Source: Deltaproteobacteria bacterium (GTDB taxonomy: Bacteria > Desulfobacterota > Syntrophobacteria > Syntrophobacterales > Syntrophobacteraceae). Taken from it: a stretch of 47,672 bases of DNA. Where the stretch lies: contig JAJYDE010000031.1 in NCBI GenBank assembly GCA_021777755.1, forward strand, positions 1-47,672, in the 5' to 3' direction. A program made the position numbers and the translations under genes. Shown here piece by piece: positions 17,702-26,499 of this stretch (its first letter is position 1; every line of letters starts with the position of its first letter). A model generated the notes under the pieces. The model had not been told where the DNA came from. It saw nothing but the letters and a program-made list of their open reading frames with translations, and did not search any database.

Positions 17702-20423
17702 CGGTGGCTTCCCTTACAACCGTCCCCGAGGCTGGCAGCTCAAATACGGGCGCACCGCGCAGGCCAACGGGCAGTCCCGCCACCGCGCGAGGCAGAGACG
17801 GAACTATTCGCACGCTCAAACAGCAGGTTAAACCCTCCACGCCCACTTTGGCCAGGGCGCCTTCGAACAGTCCAAGAAAGGAGGCGTCTTCGGGATTGAG
17901 GGCCACGTAAGGTTGCGGACAAAGTTCGGCCACTCCCGGCGATAGAGCGCTCAATTCTTCCGAGCCGAAGATATGGTGGAGCGGGATTAACGACATTTCC
18001 CCTTCGGCTTTCGGAGCCGAAGCGGGAACATCTCTAAAATACTCGGTTCTTGCCTGCGGGATCGGCTCGATCAACCGCACTCCGGGGTCTTTGCCCCTCA
18101 AAGGGCCTCCGATTTCCTGCTGGAATTTATTGAGGGCCTGGACCGAATTCCACCCCGGGGCCCAGTAGCGTGGAATTAGCGAGGGCGGGGGTTGACGAGG
18201 ATCGCCCTCCATCGAAAAGGTCAGTGGAGTATCCGGATCGTCGGGAGGGGGTTGTTCGAATACATCAATGTGGGCCCGCATGGCCGTTCGCCCACTGTAG
18301 CGCGGGGCCTGCCGGGGGATCTTGCCGCCCGCGAGCCTGAAATCGGCATCGGGAGCCACCGAAACAAGGCCGGCAAATAGAGGATTCAGGGCCGCCATCG
18401 CCACGCTCAGATCGTCCAAGCGATGCCACTTCTCAGCTTCGGAGCGGCCGAGAAACCTCATGATATCCCGAATCCAGCGCCAGCTTTCTTTTACTTCAAA
18501 TTCGGGAACCAATACCCGGTAGAAGCGCTGAGCGCGGCCTTCGTTATTGACAAGAGTGCCTGAAGCTTCGGCGAACGCGGCGGCGGGCAAAACCAGATCG
18601 GCCTTGGAGGTCGTGGGATTTATAAGGTGATCGATTGCGACCAGATATTTTGCGGAGTCGAAAAGAGCGATTGCTTTTTCCTCGGCGCACCGCCGAAAAA
18701 GATCGTTTTCGATGACCACGACCGTATCCGCCCGGCCGCTTCGAAGAGCGGAGCACGCGGTTTCAAGGCCACCCGCGGCCCCGAGCAGAGCCAGCCCCAG
18801 GCTGTTCGCCTCGGGAAGCGCGAAAAAGATTTGCGGTTGCCCGCCGATTTTTCCAAGAGCCGTGCAAATGTTGGCGGCGGCCTCGATGAGTGCCAGGCTA
18901 GCGCATCCGGCGCCTGAAACAATAAGTGGCCGGGCCGCACCTCCAAGTGCACTGGCGATTTCACCTGCCCGAATCTTTTCTTTTTCCGTAAGGCCTTCGA
19001 CCCCTGGAGCGTTTGCGGGATCGAGAACGGAGGCCACCGCGAATCCTAGCCGGGCAAGTTCGGATATGTCCCCGTGAAAGCTCTTCGAGGCGACCTCGTC
19101 CAACCCGGTCGCGCAGGGTGAGGCAATGTAGAGGCTCCCTTTTTCGAATTCGGCGATCCGCTGGATGGGAGCGTCGTTCCAGGGGGGGATTTTCACCTTC
19201 GCCATCGCGATTTCAGCCTTTCGGCGGGGCAGTTGGCGGAGGTTCAAGGCGAGCAGCGGCGCGGAATTGCTTACGTCTTCGCCCAGGACGAAAACGGCGC
19301 CGGCTTCGGCTGTTTCGCTCAAGGTGGGCGTGCGAGCCGCGCCAAGGCATAAAACGTCCCGGATAAGATTTAGAACTTCCAGCTCTTTATCCGAAATCCC
19401 CGCATGGAAATTCTTCGGACCAACCAGGCGCAGAAGAGCGAAATTGGATTCAAGAGAGGCTCTTGGCGAGCCGATACCGATCACTTTGCGCCTTTCGGAA
19501 AGCATGGCGGCTGCGCTTTTGAGCGCATCTTCGGTGGAAACAAGGACTTGCTCGACCCCGCGGGATGTTCGGACCAGGGGCGCCCGAATGCGCCGGTCGC
19601 AGTTTACGAACTCGTAGCCGTAGCGGCCCCGGTCGCACAGGAAGTAGCCGTTAACCTCATGATTGTACCTGTTTCGCACACGCCTCAGTTCACCGTAGCG
19701 CGAGCCCGGTATGGTGTTGCACCCAAGGGCGCAGTGCACGCAAACCGAAGGTGCGGTCTGCAAATCCCATTTGCGGGTATAATGCCTGCCCAATGTCTTG
19801 TCGGTAAAAACTCCGGTGGGGCAGATTTCAACAAGGTTGCCACTAAATCCGCTTTCCAGCCTCCCTGCGCGGCCGCGGCCAAAATAGACATGATCGCGGG
19901 ATGCGAAGACGTTCAAGTCCCCCGCCCCGGCGTAATCATGGTAATAGCGCACGCAGCGGTAGCACTGGATGCAGCGGTTCATCTCGTGGTTTAGAAAGGC
20001 TCCAAGATACTGGTTGGGGTAGGTTCGCTTTTTGAACCTGTTTTCGCGGTATGCATGGCCGGTCATGACGGTCATATCCTGAAGGTGGCACTCGCCCCCT
20101 TCATCGCAAACCGGGCAGTCGTGGGGGTGATTGAGCATGAGCCATTCGATCACGCTTTTGCGAAAAGCGGCCACTTCGGGATCGTCAATGGAAATCCGCA
20201 CGCCGGCCTCCGCAGGTGTCATGCAGGCCATAATGATCTCGCCCCGCTCGTCCTTTTCGCTTTTGAAACGCTTTACCGCGCACTGACGGCATGCGCCGAC
20301 CGAGCCGAGGGCTGGATGCCAGCAAAAATAGGGCAGGTTCAACCCCCGGGAGAGGCAGGCCTGGAGAAGATTTTGCCCCTCTTCCACTTCATAGGGCAGA
20401 CCGTCGATGTGAATCGTTACCAT
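17694..20423 (-). CDS. nuoG: NADH-quinone oxidoreductase subunit G
   Basis: Large iron-sulfur subunit of the NADH module, 909 residues. The N-terminus has the 2Fe-2S ligands Cys34, Cys45, Cys48 and Cys67. Next come the His-Cys3 cluster ([14 protein letters not shown]) and the 4Fe-4S motif [17 protein letters not shown] further motif, [10 protein letters not shown], opens the molybdopterin-oxidoreductase-like region, corresponding to the extra cluster N7 found in some bacteria. The rest is the catalytically empty molybdopterin-type domain. Presence of E, F and G means this complex I takes electrons from NADH directly, unlike the 11-subunit versions of many sulfate reducers. Confidence 0.95.
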   Translation of the reverse strand: MVTIHIDGLPYEVEEGQNLLQACLSRGLNLPYFCWHPALGSVGACRQCAVKRFKSEKDERGEIIMACMTPAEAGVRISIDDPEVAAFRKSVIEWLMLNHPHDCPVCDEGGECHLQDMTVMTGHAYRENRFKKRTYPNQYLGAFLNHEMNRCIQCYRCVRYYHDYAGAGDLNVFASRDHVYFGRGRAGRLESGFSGNLVEICPTGVFTDKTLGRHYTRKWDLQTAPSVCVHCALGCNTIPGSRYGELRRVRNRYNHEVNGYFLCDRGRYGYEFVNCDRRIRAPLVRTSRGVEQVLVSTEDALKSAAAMLSERRKVIGIGSPRASLESNFALLRLVGPKNFHAGISDKELEVLNLIRDVLCLGAARTPTLSETAEAGAVFVLGEDVSNSAPLLALNLRQLPRRKAEIAMAKVKIPPWNDAPIQRIAEFEKGSLYIASPCATGLDEVASKSFHGDISELARLGFAVASVLDPANAPGVEGLTEKEKIRAGEIASALGGAARPLIVSGAGCASLALIEAAANICTALGKIGGQPQIFFALPEANSLGLALLGAAGGLETACSALRSGRADTVVVIENDLFRRCAEEKAIALFDSAKYLVAIDHLINPTTSKADLVLPAAAFAEASGTLVNNEGRAQRFYRVLVPEFEVKESWRWIRDIMRFLGRSEAEKWHRLDDLSVAMAALNPLFAGLVSVAPDADFRLAGGKIPRQAPRYSGRTAMRAHIDVFEQPPPDDPDTPLTFSMEGDPRQPPPSLIPRYWAPGWNSVQALNKFQQEIGGPLRGKDPGVRLIEPIPQARTEYFRDVPASAPKAEGEMSLIPLHHIFGSEELSALSPGVAELCPQPYVALNPEDASFLGLFEGALAKVGVEGLTCCLSVRIVPSLPRAVAGLPVGLRGAPVFELPASGTVVREATDE

Positions 20424-20440
20424 CGGTCATTTCCTCGAGT

Positions 20441-21715
20441 CTACTTCCATGGGCAGCTCTTCTGCCGAATGTGGCGCAAAAAGTCCTCTTCGAAAAGCGC
20501 AAGTCCGCTTTGAAGCGGTTCGACCGCGCCGGGAGCCAGGGCGCAAAAGGTATGTCCGGGCCCGAGAAGACCTGTGTGACGGTGCAGGATTTCCATATCC
20601 GCGGCTTGCCCCTCGCCGTTTTCGATCGCTTCGAGAGTGCGTACGAGCCAGGGCAACCCCTCACGGCACGGAGTACACCAGCCGCAGGACTCCCGCGCGA
20701 AGAAGCGCATCAAATTGAGGATCATCCCCACCGGGCAGGTCCGGTCGTCGAGCACGATCATCGTCCCGGTGCCAAGCCGGCTTCCGGCCGCTTCGACCGA
20801 ATCGAAGTCCATTTTCACATCCAGCCGATCGGCGGGCAGAAACTCCGTCGAAGCCCCTCCCGGCATTATTGCCCGAAGCGCCCAACCATCTTTCATCCCC
20901 CCCGCATGTTCTTCCAGGATTTCTCGGATCGAGGCGCCCATGGGAAGCTCCCAGAGTCCCGGCTTTTTGACCCGGCCGCTCACGCCGTAGAGCTTGGTGC
21001 CCCCGTCGACGCTGTTGCTCAACGCCCGGAACCGGTCGGCCCCGTGTTCGGCTATTTGAGGTACGTTGCAGATGGTTTCAACGTTATTTACGATCGTTGG
21101 CTTGCCCCAAAGACCCGTTACGGGCGGAAAGGGGGGTTTGGCCCGGGGGATGGCGCGGCGGCCTTCGAGGGCGTTGAGAAGGGCTGTTTCCTCTCCGCAG
21201 ATGTAGCGGCCGGCGCTCGAGTGGAGGTAAACATCGAGGCTGAAACCGCTGCCGAGTATGTCGCGGCCAAGATAGCCCCGCTCGCAGGCTTCGGCTATGG
21301 CCCTGGCGCAGCGGTGTTCCGCAAGCGTATATTCCCGCCGCAAAAAAATGAAGGCGGTATCGGCCTCGATGGCGTATCCGGCGATGATAATTCCCTCGAT
21401 TAACTGATGAGGATTTCCTTCCAGCAGCAGCCTGTCCTTGAAAGTTCCGGGCTCCATCTCATCGGCGTTTATAATCAGGTAGACCGGATGGACGGCCTGT
21501 TCGCCCCGGGGAACGAAGCTCCATTTTCGCCCTGTGGGAAATCCGGCCCCGCCCCGGCCTCTAAGGTGGGAATCGGTGACCGTCTTGATAAGGCCCCCGG
21601 GGTCTGCATCGGCCAGGACCTTTCGCAAGGCGCGGTACCCCCCTGCCCTTTCGTAGTCGACAATGCCCGGGGGAAATTGCCCGGGCCGGATATTTTCCGT
21701 CAGCGGACGCTCCAT
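20441..21715 (-). CDS. nuoF: NADH-quinone oxidoreductase subunit F (NADH-binding)
   Basis: Flavoprotein subunit, 424 residues, which binds NADH and FMN and holds cluster N3. The glycine-rich nucleotide loop GRGGAGFPTGRKW, the FMN-site segment ICGEETALLNALEGRR, and the 4Fe-4S ligands in ESCGWCTPCREG are all present. The spacing to nuoG is 17 bases and to nuoE 13 bases. Confidence 0.96.
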   Translation of the reverse strand: MERPLTENIRPGQFPPGIVDYERAGGYRALRKVLADADPGGLIKTVTDSHLRGRGGAGFPTGRKWSFVPRGEQAVHPVYLIINADEMEPGTFKDRLLLEGNPHQLIEGIIIAGYAIEADTAFIFLRREYTLAEHRCARAIAEACERGYLGRDILGSGFSLDVYLHSSAGRYICGEETALLNALEGRRAIPRAKPPFPPVTGLWGKPTIVNNVETICNVPQIAEHGADRFRALSNSVDGGTKLYGVSGRVKKPGLWELPMGASIREILEEHAGGMKDGWALRAIMPGGASTEFLPADRLDVKMDFDSVEAAGSRLGTGTMIVLDDRTCPVGMILNLMRFFARESCGWCTPCREGLPWLVRTLEAIENGEGQAADMEILHRHTGLLGPGHTFCALAPGAVEPLQSGLALFEEDFLRHIRQKSCPWK

Positions 21716-21728
21716 TCAGAATGACTTT

Positions 21729-22193
21729 CTATTCGTAGCGAGCCAGAATTTCGTCTATCTTTTGCCGACGGAGATCTCCATGGAGATCCGCATCGATCAT
21801 GAGCGCGGGGGCATGATCGCAGGCCCCGAGACAGGCGTTTGGAAGAAGTGTGAACCGCCGGTCCGCGGTCGTTTGCCCAAGGGTTATTCCGAGGGTTTCC
21901 GCGAGGTAATCGAGGATCTGCTCGCAGCCCGTCGCCCAGCAGCTTACGCTGTCGCAGACAAGGATCACGTGACGGCCCACCGGTTTTCGGAAAATCAGGT
22001 TGTAGAAGGTCGCAACCGAATCGAGATCATCCACGCTCATTTCCAGAAAATCGGCCAGTTCGGCCAAGCTTTGGTCCGATATCCAGCCGCGCCGGCGCTG
22101 AAGGACTTTGAGCGCTTCGATGCATCCCCCGCGCTTCTGCTCGTAATGGGCAAGTTCCACGTCCATTTCAGCCAGTTCCTCACGGGTGAGCAT
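21729..22193 (-). CDS. nuoE: NADH-quinone oxidoreductase subunit E
   Basis: Thioredoxin-fold subunit with a 2Fe-2S cluster (N1a), 154 residues. Ligand motifs are VCDSVSCWATGC and NACLGACDHAP. I place the start at the ATG 22193 because a good ribosome site (GGGAGGA) lies 8 bases before it. The in-frame ATG at 22223 lies inside the end of nuoCD and has no such site. Confidence 0.94.
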   Translation of the reverse strand: MLTREELAEMDVELAHYEQKRGGCIEALKVLQRRRGWISDQSLAELADFLEMSVDDLDSVATFYNLIFRKPVGRHVILVCDSVSCWATGCEQILDYLAETLGITLGQTTADRRFTLLPNACLGACDHAPALMIDADLHGDLRRQKIDEILARYE

Positions 22194-22209
22194 TTCTTTA
22201 TCCTCCCGC

Positions 22210-23961
22210 CTATCGGTCCACATCGGCCATGACGAAATCGATACTTCCGAGGATCGCCAGCAGATCGGCGACCATCAACCCCCGACTCATGAGCGGAATC
22301 ATCTGCAGGTGGGCGAAGGAGGGAGTGCGGATCCTCGTGCGATACGACTGTGTGCCTCCATCGCTTATGAGGTAATAGCTGTTGCACCCCTTGGTGGCCT
22401 CGACGCCCACGGCGGCTTCCCCCGGGGGGATGACCGGCCCCCAACCGACCCCCAGGAAATGGGTTATGAGGGTTTCGATATCGCGCATTGTTTTTTCCTT
22501 TAGAGGAGGCGTTGTCAGGGGATGAAGTGCCTTGTGGGCGCCGGGGGGCATGTTATTTACGCACTGTTCAATAATCCGCAGGCTTTGGCGCATTTCCTCG
22601 ACCCGCACCTTGGAGCGGGCGTAACAATCACCGTTTCGTTCGACAGGGACCTCGAAGTCGAACTGCTCGTAGCCCGAATAGGGACGTTTCTTTCTAAAGT
22701 CCCATTCGAAACCGCAAGCCCGAAGCCCGGGGCCGGTAACACCCCACTCGATCGCCTCTTCCACCGTGTAGCCGCCGATGCCCATTGAACGTGCCTTGAA
22801 GATCCGGTTGCGCATCACCATACCGTCGTATTCCTTGAGACGGCGCAGCATATAGGGCAGGAAGGCGCGAACCATCTTCTCCCAGCCTTCGGGCAGATCC
22901 TGAGCCACACCGCCGATTCGAAACCACATGGGGTGCATGCGCCCGCCCATCACCGCCTTGACGATATCCAATATTCGTTCGCGATCGTTAAAAGTGTAAA
23001 AGACCGGGGAGAGCATCCCGAGGTCCTGGGCGAAAGTGCCGTACCACACCAGGTGGCTGGCGATCCGGAAAAGTTCGACCATCATGACGCGGATAACCTT
23101 GACGCGGTCGGGAACTTCGATCCCGGCCAGCTTTTCCACGGCAAGCACATAGGGCAGGTTGTTGGTAACCCCGCCCAGATAGTCAATCCGGTCGGTATAG
23201 GGGATATAGGTGTGCCATGTCTGGCGTTCGCCCATCTTTTCCGCACCCCGATGATGAAAGCCTATTTCGGGAACCACGTTTACAATCTCTTCGCCGTCGA
23301 GCTGGAGCATGAGGCGAAAGACGCCGTGGGTGCCCGGATGTTGCGGGCCGAGGTTTAAAAACATCATGTCGGTATCCTCCCCGCAGCTTGTGAGGCCCCA
23401 TTGTTCGGGATGGAACCTCAGGGCTTCCTCGGCTCTTTCCTGCCGGTCCGGAGGCAGGCTGAAGGGTTCCATGTCGGTTGCGCGCGCGGGGTGATCCTTC
23501 CTTAGGGGATGGCCTTCCCAGTCCGGAGGCATGAGGATGCGCCGAAGACTCGTTCGCCCCTCGAACCCGATTCCGAACATGTCCCAGACCTCACGTTCAT
23601 ACCAGTCGGCCGAAGGCCACAGGTCGGTTATGGTGGCCATCGAGGGGGTTTGCGCCTGAAGAGGCGTTTTGATCCGGATATCTCCATTTCGATCGAAGGA
23701 GAGCAAGTGGTAGACGAGGCTGAAATCGCAGGGGGGTTGGCCCTGGCGATGAGTTCTCAACCGCTCGTCGATGGCGGTGAGGTCGAAGAGCATTCTGTAG
23801 GGTTTGCTTGTTTGGGACTTGAGATATTTCAGGACCGAGTGGACTTCATCGCTTTGGACCCACAGGGTGGGGATTTCGTCTCGCACGGGTTGCTCGGCCA
23901 GAACGGCCGAACCGAACCTCTCTTTTAGTTCGCAAGCGATGCCGCCCGGACTTTCCATCAT
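22210..23961 (-). CDS. nuoCD: NADH-quinone oxidoreductase subunits C and D, fused
   Basis: Fusion of the 30-kDa (about residues 15-170) and 49-kDa (about 200-583) subunits, 583 residues in one frame. The C part has [13 protein letters not shown] and the L-rich [17 protein letters not shown] motif. The D part has [16 protein letters not shown] (quinone-site His), [10 protein letters not shown] and TDRIDYLGG. The join runs through a short linker ([16 protein letters not shown]). Such fusions are known, for example in E. coli. The start overlaps the nuoB stop (ATGA). Confidence 0.96.
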   Translation of the reverse strand: MMESPGGIACELKERFGSAVLAEQPVRDEIPTLWVQSDEVHSVLKYLKSQTSKPYRMLFDLTAIDERLRTHRQGQPPCDFSLVYHLLSFDRNGDIRIKTPLQAQTPSMATITDLWPSADWYEREVWDMFGIGFEGRTSLRRILMPPDWEGHPLRKDHPARATDMEPFSLPPDRQERAEEALRFHPEQWGLTSCGEDTDMMFLNLGPQHPGTHGVFRLMLQLDGEEIVNVVPEIGFHHRGAEKMGERQTWHTYIPYTDRIDYLGGVTNNLPYVLAVEKLAGIEVPDRVKVIRVMMVELFRIASHLVWYGTFAQDLGMLSPVFYTFNDRERILDIVKAVMGGRMHPMWFRIGGVAQDLPEGWEKMVRAFLPYMLRRLKEYDGMVMRNRIFKARSMGIGGYTVEEAIEWGVTGPGLRACGFEWDFRKKRPYSGYEQFDFEVPVERNGDCYARSKVRVEEMRQSLRIIEQCVNNMPPGAHKALHPLTTPPLKEKTMRDIETLITHFLGVGWGPVIPPGEAAVGVEATKGCNSYYLISDGGTQSYRTRIRTPSFAHLQMIPLMSRGLMVADLLAILGSIDFVMADVDR

Positions 23962-24614
23962 CGGTTTCCGCTTTGAGTGGTAATGGTTTCGGGAGAGGGC
24001 AGCACGGTTACCTTGCGCCGCTCTTGCCGTTTGAGCTCTTTCATGGATGGAAGAGGCGGCCTGGCAAGGGACTTCGCACCGACGACCCGGCTGATGGGCC
24101 GCTTTTCTTGTCCGACCATGCTTCGGAGCATGAGCAGCCCCTCCATGAAGGCGCCAGGGCTTGGCGGACAGCCGGGCACGTAGACATCGACGGGCAGGAT
24201 TCTATCGACCCCCTGGACCACGGAATAAATATCGTACATGCCCCCCGAGTTGGCGCAGGAGCCCATGGAGATCACCCAGCGCGGCTCCATCATCTGTTGA
24301 TAGAGTCTTAGGATCATCGGCGCGCATTTAATGAACGGAGTACCGGCAATGACCATGAGGTCCGATTCCCGGGGTGTGCCCCGAATCACCTCGGCGCCGA
24401 ACCGGGCGATATCGTAGCGGCTCGTAATGCTTGCGGCCATCTCCACATAGCAGCAGGAGAGGCCGAAATTGAACGGCCAGATGGAATTTTTGCGTCCCCA
24501 GGCCACCAGGTCTTCAAGCCGGCAGAAAAGCAGGTCTTTGCCCACGGCTTGCTCGACGGGGTCCGATGCGGGTTTTGGTGAGCCATTCCCTGAGCGGCCA
24601 AACCACCTGCGCAT
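23958..24614 (-). CDS. nuoB: NADH-quinone oxidoreductase subunit B (cluster N2)
   Basis: Peripheral subunit, 218 residues, holding the terminal cluster N2 that reduces quinone. Ligands lie in GLSCCYVEM (tandem Cys54-Cys55), GSCANSGG and VPGCPPSP. The basic and Pro-rich C-terminal tail after about residue 165 is longer than in many homologues. A purine-rich ribosome site (GGGGGAA) precedes the ATG. A 37-base gap separates it from the CBS gene. Confidence 0.96.
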   Translation of the reverse strand: MRRWFGRSGNGSPKPASDPVEQAVGKDLLFCRLEDLVAWGRKNSIWPFNFGLSCCYVEMAASITSRYDIARFGAEVIRGTPRESDLMVIAGTPFIKCAPMILRLYQQMMEPRWVISMGSCANSGGMYDIYSVVQGVDRILPVDVYVPGCPPSPGAFMEGLLMLRSMVGQEKRPISRVVGAKSLARPPLPSMKELKRQERRKVTVLPSPETITTQSGNR

Positions 24615-24651
24615 GACGAGTTCCCCCTGATCGATCGAGGTTTGGAGCGGA

Positions 24652-25110
24652 TCAGAGTTTTGCCTTGTCTCCGACCGCGTGTTGCCCTTTGATGTAGCAT
24701 TCCAGTTGCTCGATCACCGCCTCGTGATGGTCGATGACCCCTTTGACGGCATCGCCTATCGATATTATGCCTACCACCCGGTCGTTTTCGATTACCGGCA
24801 GATGGCGGATGTGCTTTTCGGTGAACAGTTCCATGCATTGTTCAAGGTCCGCGGCGGGGGTTACCGTCTTTATTTCCTCGCTCATGATCTCCCGTACCAG
24901 GGTCTCCTTTGAAAGTCTGTGCTGCAAAACACCCTTGCGGCAATAATCGCGTTCCGAGATGATCCCGACCAATCGGTCCGCCTCGAAGACCAGGAGTGCG
25001 CCCACGTTTTTGTCCGCCATAAGCTTCAGGGCATCGAAGACGCTGTCCCGCACACCTATGGAATAGACCGTCGTTCCTTTTTCCCTCAAAATATCCCTTA
25101 CATTTTTCAC
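24652..25110 (-). CDS. CBS-domain pair protein inside the nuo operon
   Basis: Small soluble protein, 152 residues, made almost wholly of two CBS motifs: about 8-65 ([29 protein letters not shown]) and about 75-130 ([31 protein letters not shown]). Such Bateman modules bind adenine nucleotides or related ligands and change partner activity. The GTG start overlaps the nuoA stop (GTGA), so it is made together with complex I. It is placed between nuoA and nuoB, where no structural subunit belongs. A role in sensing the energy state for complex I is an inference. No DNA-binding or catalytic domain is attached. Confidence 0.92.
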   Translation of the reverse strand: MKNVRDILREKGTTVYSIGVRDSVFDALKLMADKNVGALLVFEADRLVGIISERDYCRKGVLQHRLSKETLVREIMSEEIKTVTPAADLEQCMELFTEKHIRHLPVIENDRVVGIISIGDAVKGVIDHHEAVIEQLECYIKGQHAVGDKAKL

Positions 25111-25538
25111 GAGATGTTTCCTTGTCGTATTCGGTTTTCCGGGCCCGCCTTCTGCCCGGGCGTCTTCCAGTCGAGCGCGCCGAGTCTGAACAGATAGAAG
25201 AGCGCGGCGGCGAGAATGGCCATGAAAACCGTCATTTCTCCATAGGCTCTCCAGCCCAGTTTTCTGAACGCGACCGCATAGGCATAGATGAAGGCCGCTT
25301 CGAGGTCGAAGATGACAAAAAACATGGCCATGAGATAGAAGCCCGCATGAAAGCGCAGTCGAGCCGACCCGGTGGAGACCAGCCCGGCTTCGTAGGGCTC
25401 CTCGGAGGCCTTGGTCACTTTGTGGCGCTCACCGAGCAGGGCGGACAGGATCAGCATGAAAGCGACCATGAGGAGCACGGCAGCGATGTAGACGACCAGG
25501 GGCCATAAAACATGAGGGGAAGTGTTTTGACCGCTCAT
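25107..25538 (-). CDS. nuoA: NADH-quinone oxidoreductase subunit A
   Basis: Small membrane subunit, 143 residues and three helices. Typical features are PYEAGLVSTGSARLRFHAGFY (the loop near the quinone entry) and the acidic helix FVIFDLEAAFIYAYAVAF. I start at the ATG 25538; a TTG four codons earlier is possible. It is the first gene of the operon. The C-terminal tail beyond the third helix is longer than in E. coli NuoA. Confidence 0.95.
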   Translation of the reverse strand: MSGQNTSPHVLWPLVVYIAAVLLMVAFMLILSALLGERHKVTKASEEPYEAGLVSTGSARLRFHAGFYLMAMFFVIFDLEAAFIYAYAVAFRKLGWRAYGEMTVFMAILAAALFYLFRLGALDWKTPGQKAGPENRIRQGNIS

Positions 25539-25572
25539 AGACGAATCCAAGTGGGGAAAACCCGTTGAGGCA

Positions 25573-25599
25573 AATGTATCGAACGCTTCCGCGAGTCAA
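25573..25599 (-). promoter_or_regulatory. Candidate promoter for the nuo operon
   Basis: TTGACT (25599-25594) and TACATT (25578-25573) are separated by 15 bases on the minus strand, about 35 bases before the nuoA ATG. The -35 is good and the -10 fair, but the spacing is shorter than the preferred 17, so it is only a candidate. Confidence 0.3.
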
Positions 25600-25743
25600 C
25601 ATAAGCAGAAAAGAAGCGGTAAGCAAGGAGCGGGGAGAAATGGCCACCGAATGTTTTCGGGGATTGGGAAGGACGAGGCCGACGCATTCATATGGCGACG
25701 CCTCCGGCCCGTTCTTATCATTTTTCCCAGTGAGGTTCCAACC

Positions 25744-26499
25744 ATGGACAAGACCAGTCTGGGATTGCCGGGCAACATTCGCGCCTGCCTTTTCGACCTC
25801 GATGGCGTGCTAACGGAGACGGCGAAGCTGCACGCCAAAGCATGGCGGAGGATGTTCGATGAATTTTTGAGTTCACGCGCCGCATCGCGAGGTGAACCGT
25901 TTGTCCCCTTCGATGCGGTTCGCGACTACGACGAATATGTGGACGGGAAACCGCGCGAGGACGGAACACGCTCCTTTTTGGCTTCGCGCGGGATCAAACT
26001 GCGCGAGGGAAGTGCCGACGATGCTTCTTCGGCGGAAACGATCCACGGGCTGGGCAGGCGAAAAAACGACATTCTGCTAGCCCTGGTGCATGAATCGGGA
26101 GTGGACGCCTATCCGGGCTCCGTTCGCTATCTGGAGGCTGTGAGGCGGGCAGGCCTTCTCACCGCGGTGGTTTCATCGAGCGAAAACTGCCGGGAAATGC
26201 TCATTTCCGCCGGTATCGAAAAGATGTTCGATGCGCGAATCGACGGGGTGAGCGCCCTGAGGCTGGGCCTTGCCGGAAAACCCGCGCCCGACACCTTCCT
26301 GGCGGCCGCCCGTTTTCTTGGCGTTCGGGCCTCCCGGGCCGCTGTTTTCGAAGATGCCCTGGCCGGTGTTCAGGCGGGTCGCGCCGGGGGGTTCGGCTTC
26401 GTCGTGGGCGTTGACCGTGCGGGTCAGGCCGAGCGGCTCCGCGCTCGCGGCGCGGACATCGTAGTGGACGATCTTGGCGAACTCATGGAGGCCACGTGA
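25744..26499 (+). CDS. pgmB: Beta-phosphoglucomutase family HAD hydrolase
   Basis: Converts beta-glucose 1-phosphate to glucose 6-phosphate, 251 residues. The HAD motifs are clear: FDLDGV with the nucleophile Asp18 and acid/base Asp20, VVSSSEN (motif II), the motif III lysine in GKPAPDTF, and FEDALAGV (motif IV). The cap-domain segment HAKAWRR matches beta-phosphoglucomutases. I start at the ATG 25744, which has GAGG 9 bases upstream; an earlier in-frame ATG at 25651 has no support. Its stop overlaps the GTG of the GH65 gene, so the two enzymes are made together. Confidence 0.9.
   Translation: MDKTSLGLPGNIRACLFDLDGVLTETAKLHAKAWRRMFDEFLSSRAASRGEPFVPFDAVRDYDEYVDGKPREDGTRSFLASRGIKLREGSADDASSAETIHGLGRRKNDILLALVHESGVDAYPGSVRYLEAVRRAGLLTAVVSSSENCREMLISAGIEKMFDARIDGVSALRLGLAGKPAPDTFLAAARFLGVRASRAAVFEDALAGVQAGRAGGFGFVVGVDRAGQAERLRARGADIVVDDLGELMEAT

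Noticed and set aside
20291-21403. Plus-strand frame of 370 codons opposite nuoF and nuoG start
   Set aside because: Shadow of two well-supported minus-strand genes; no recognisable motif.
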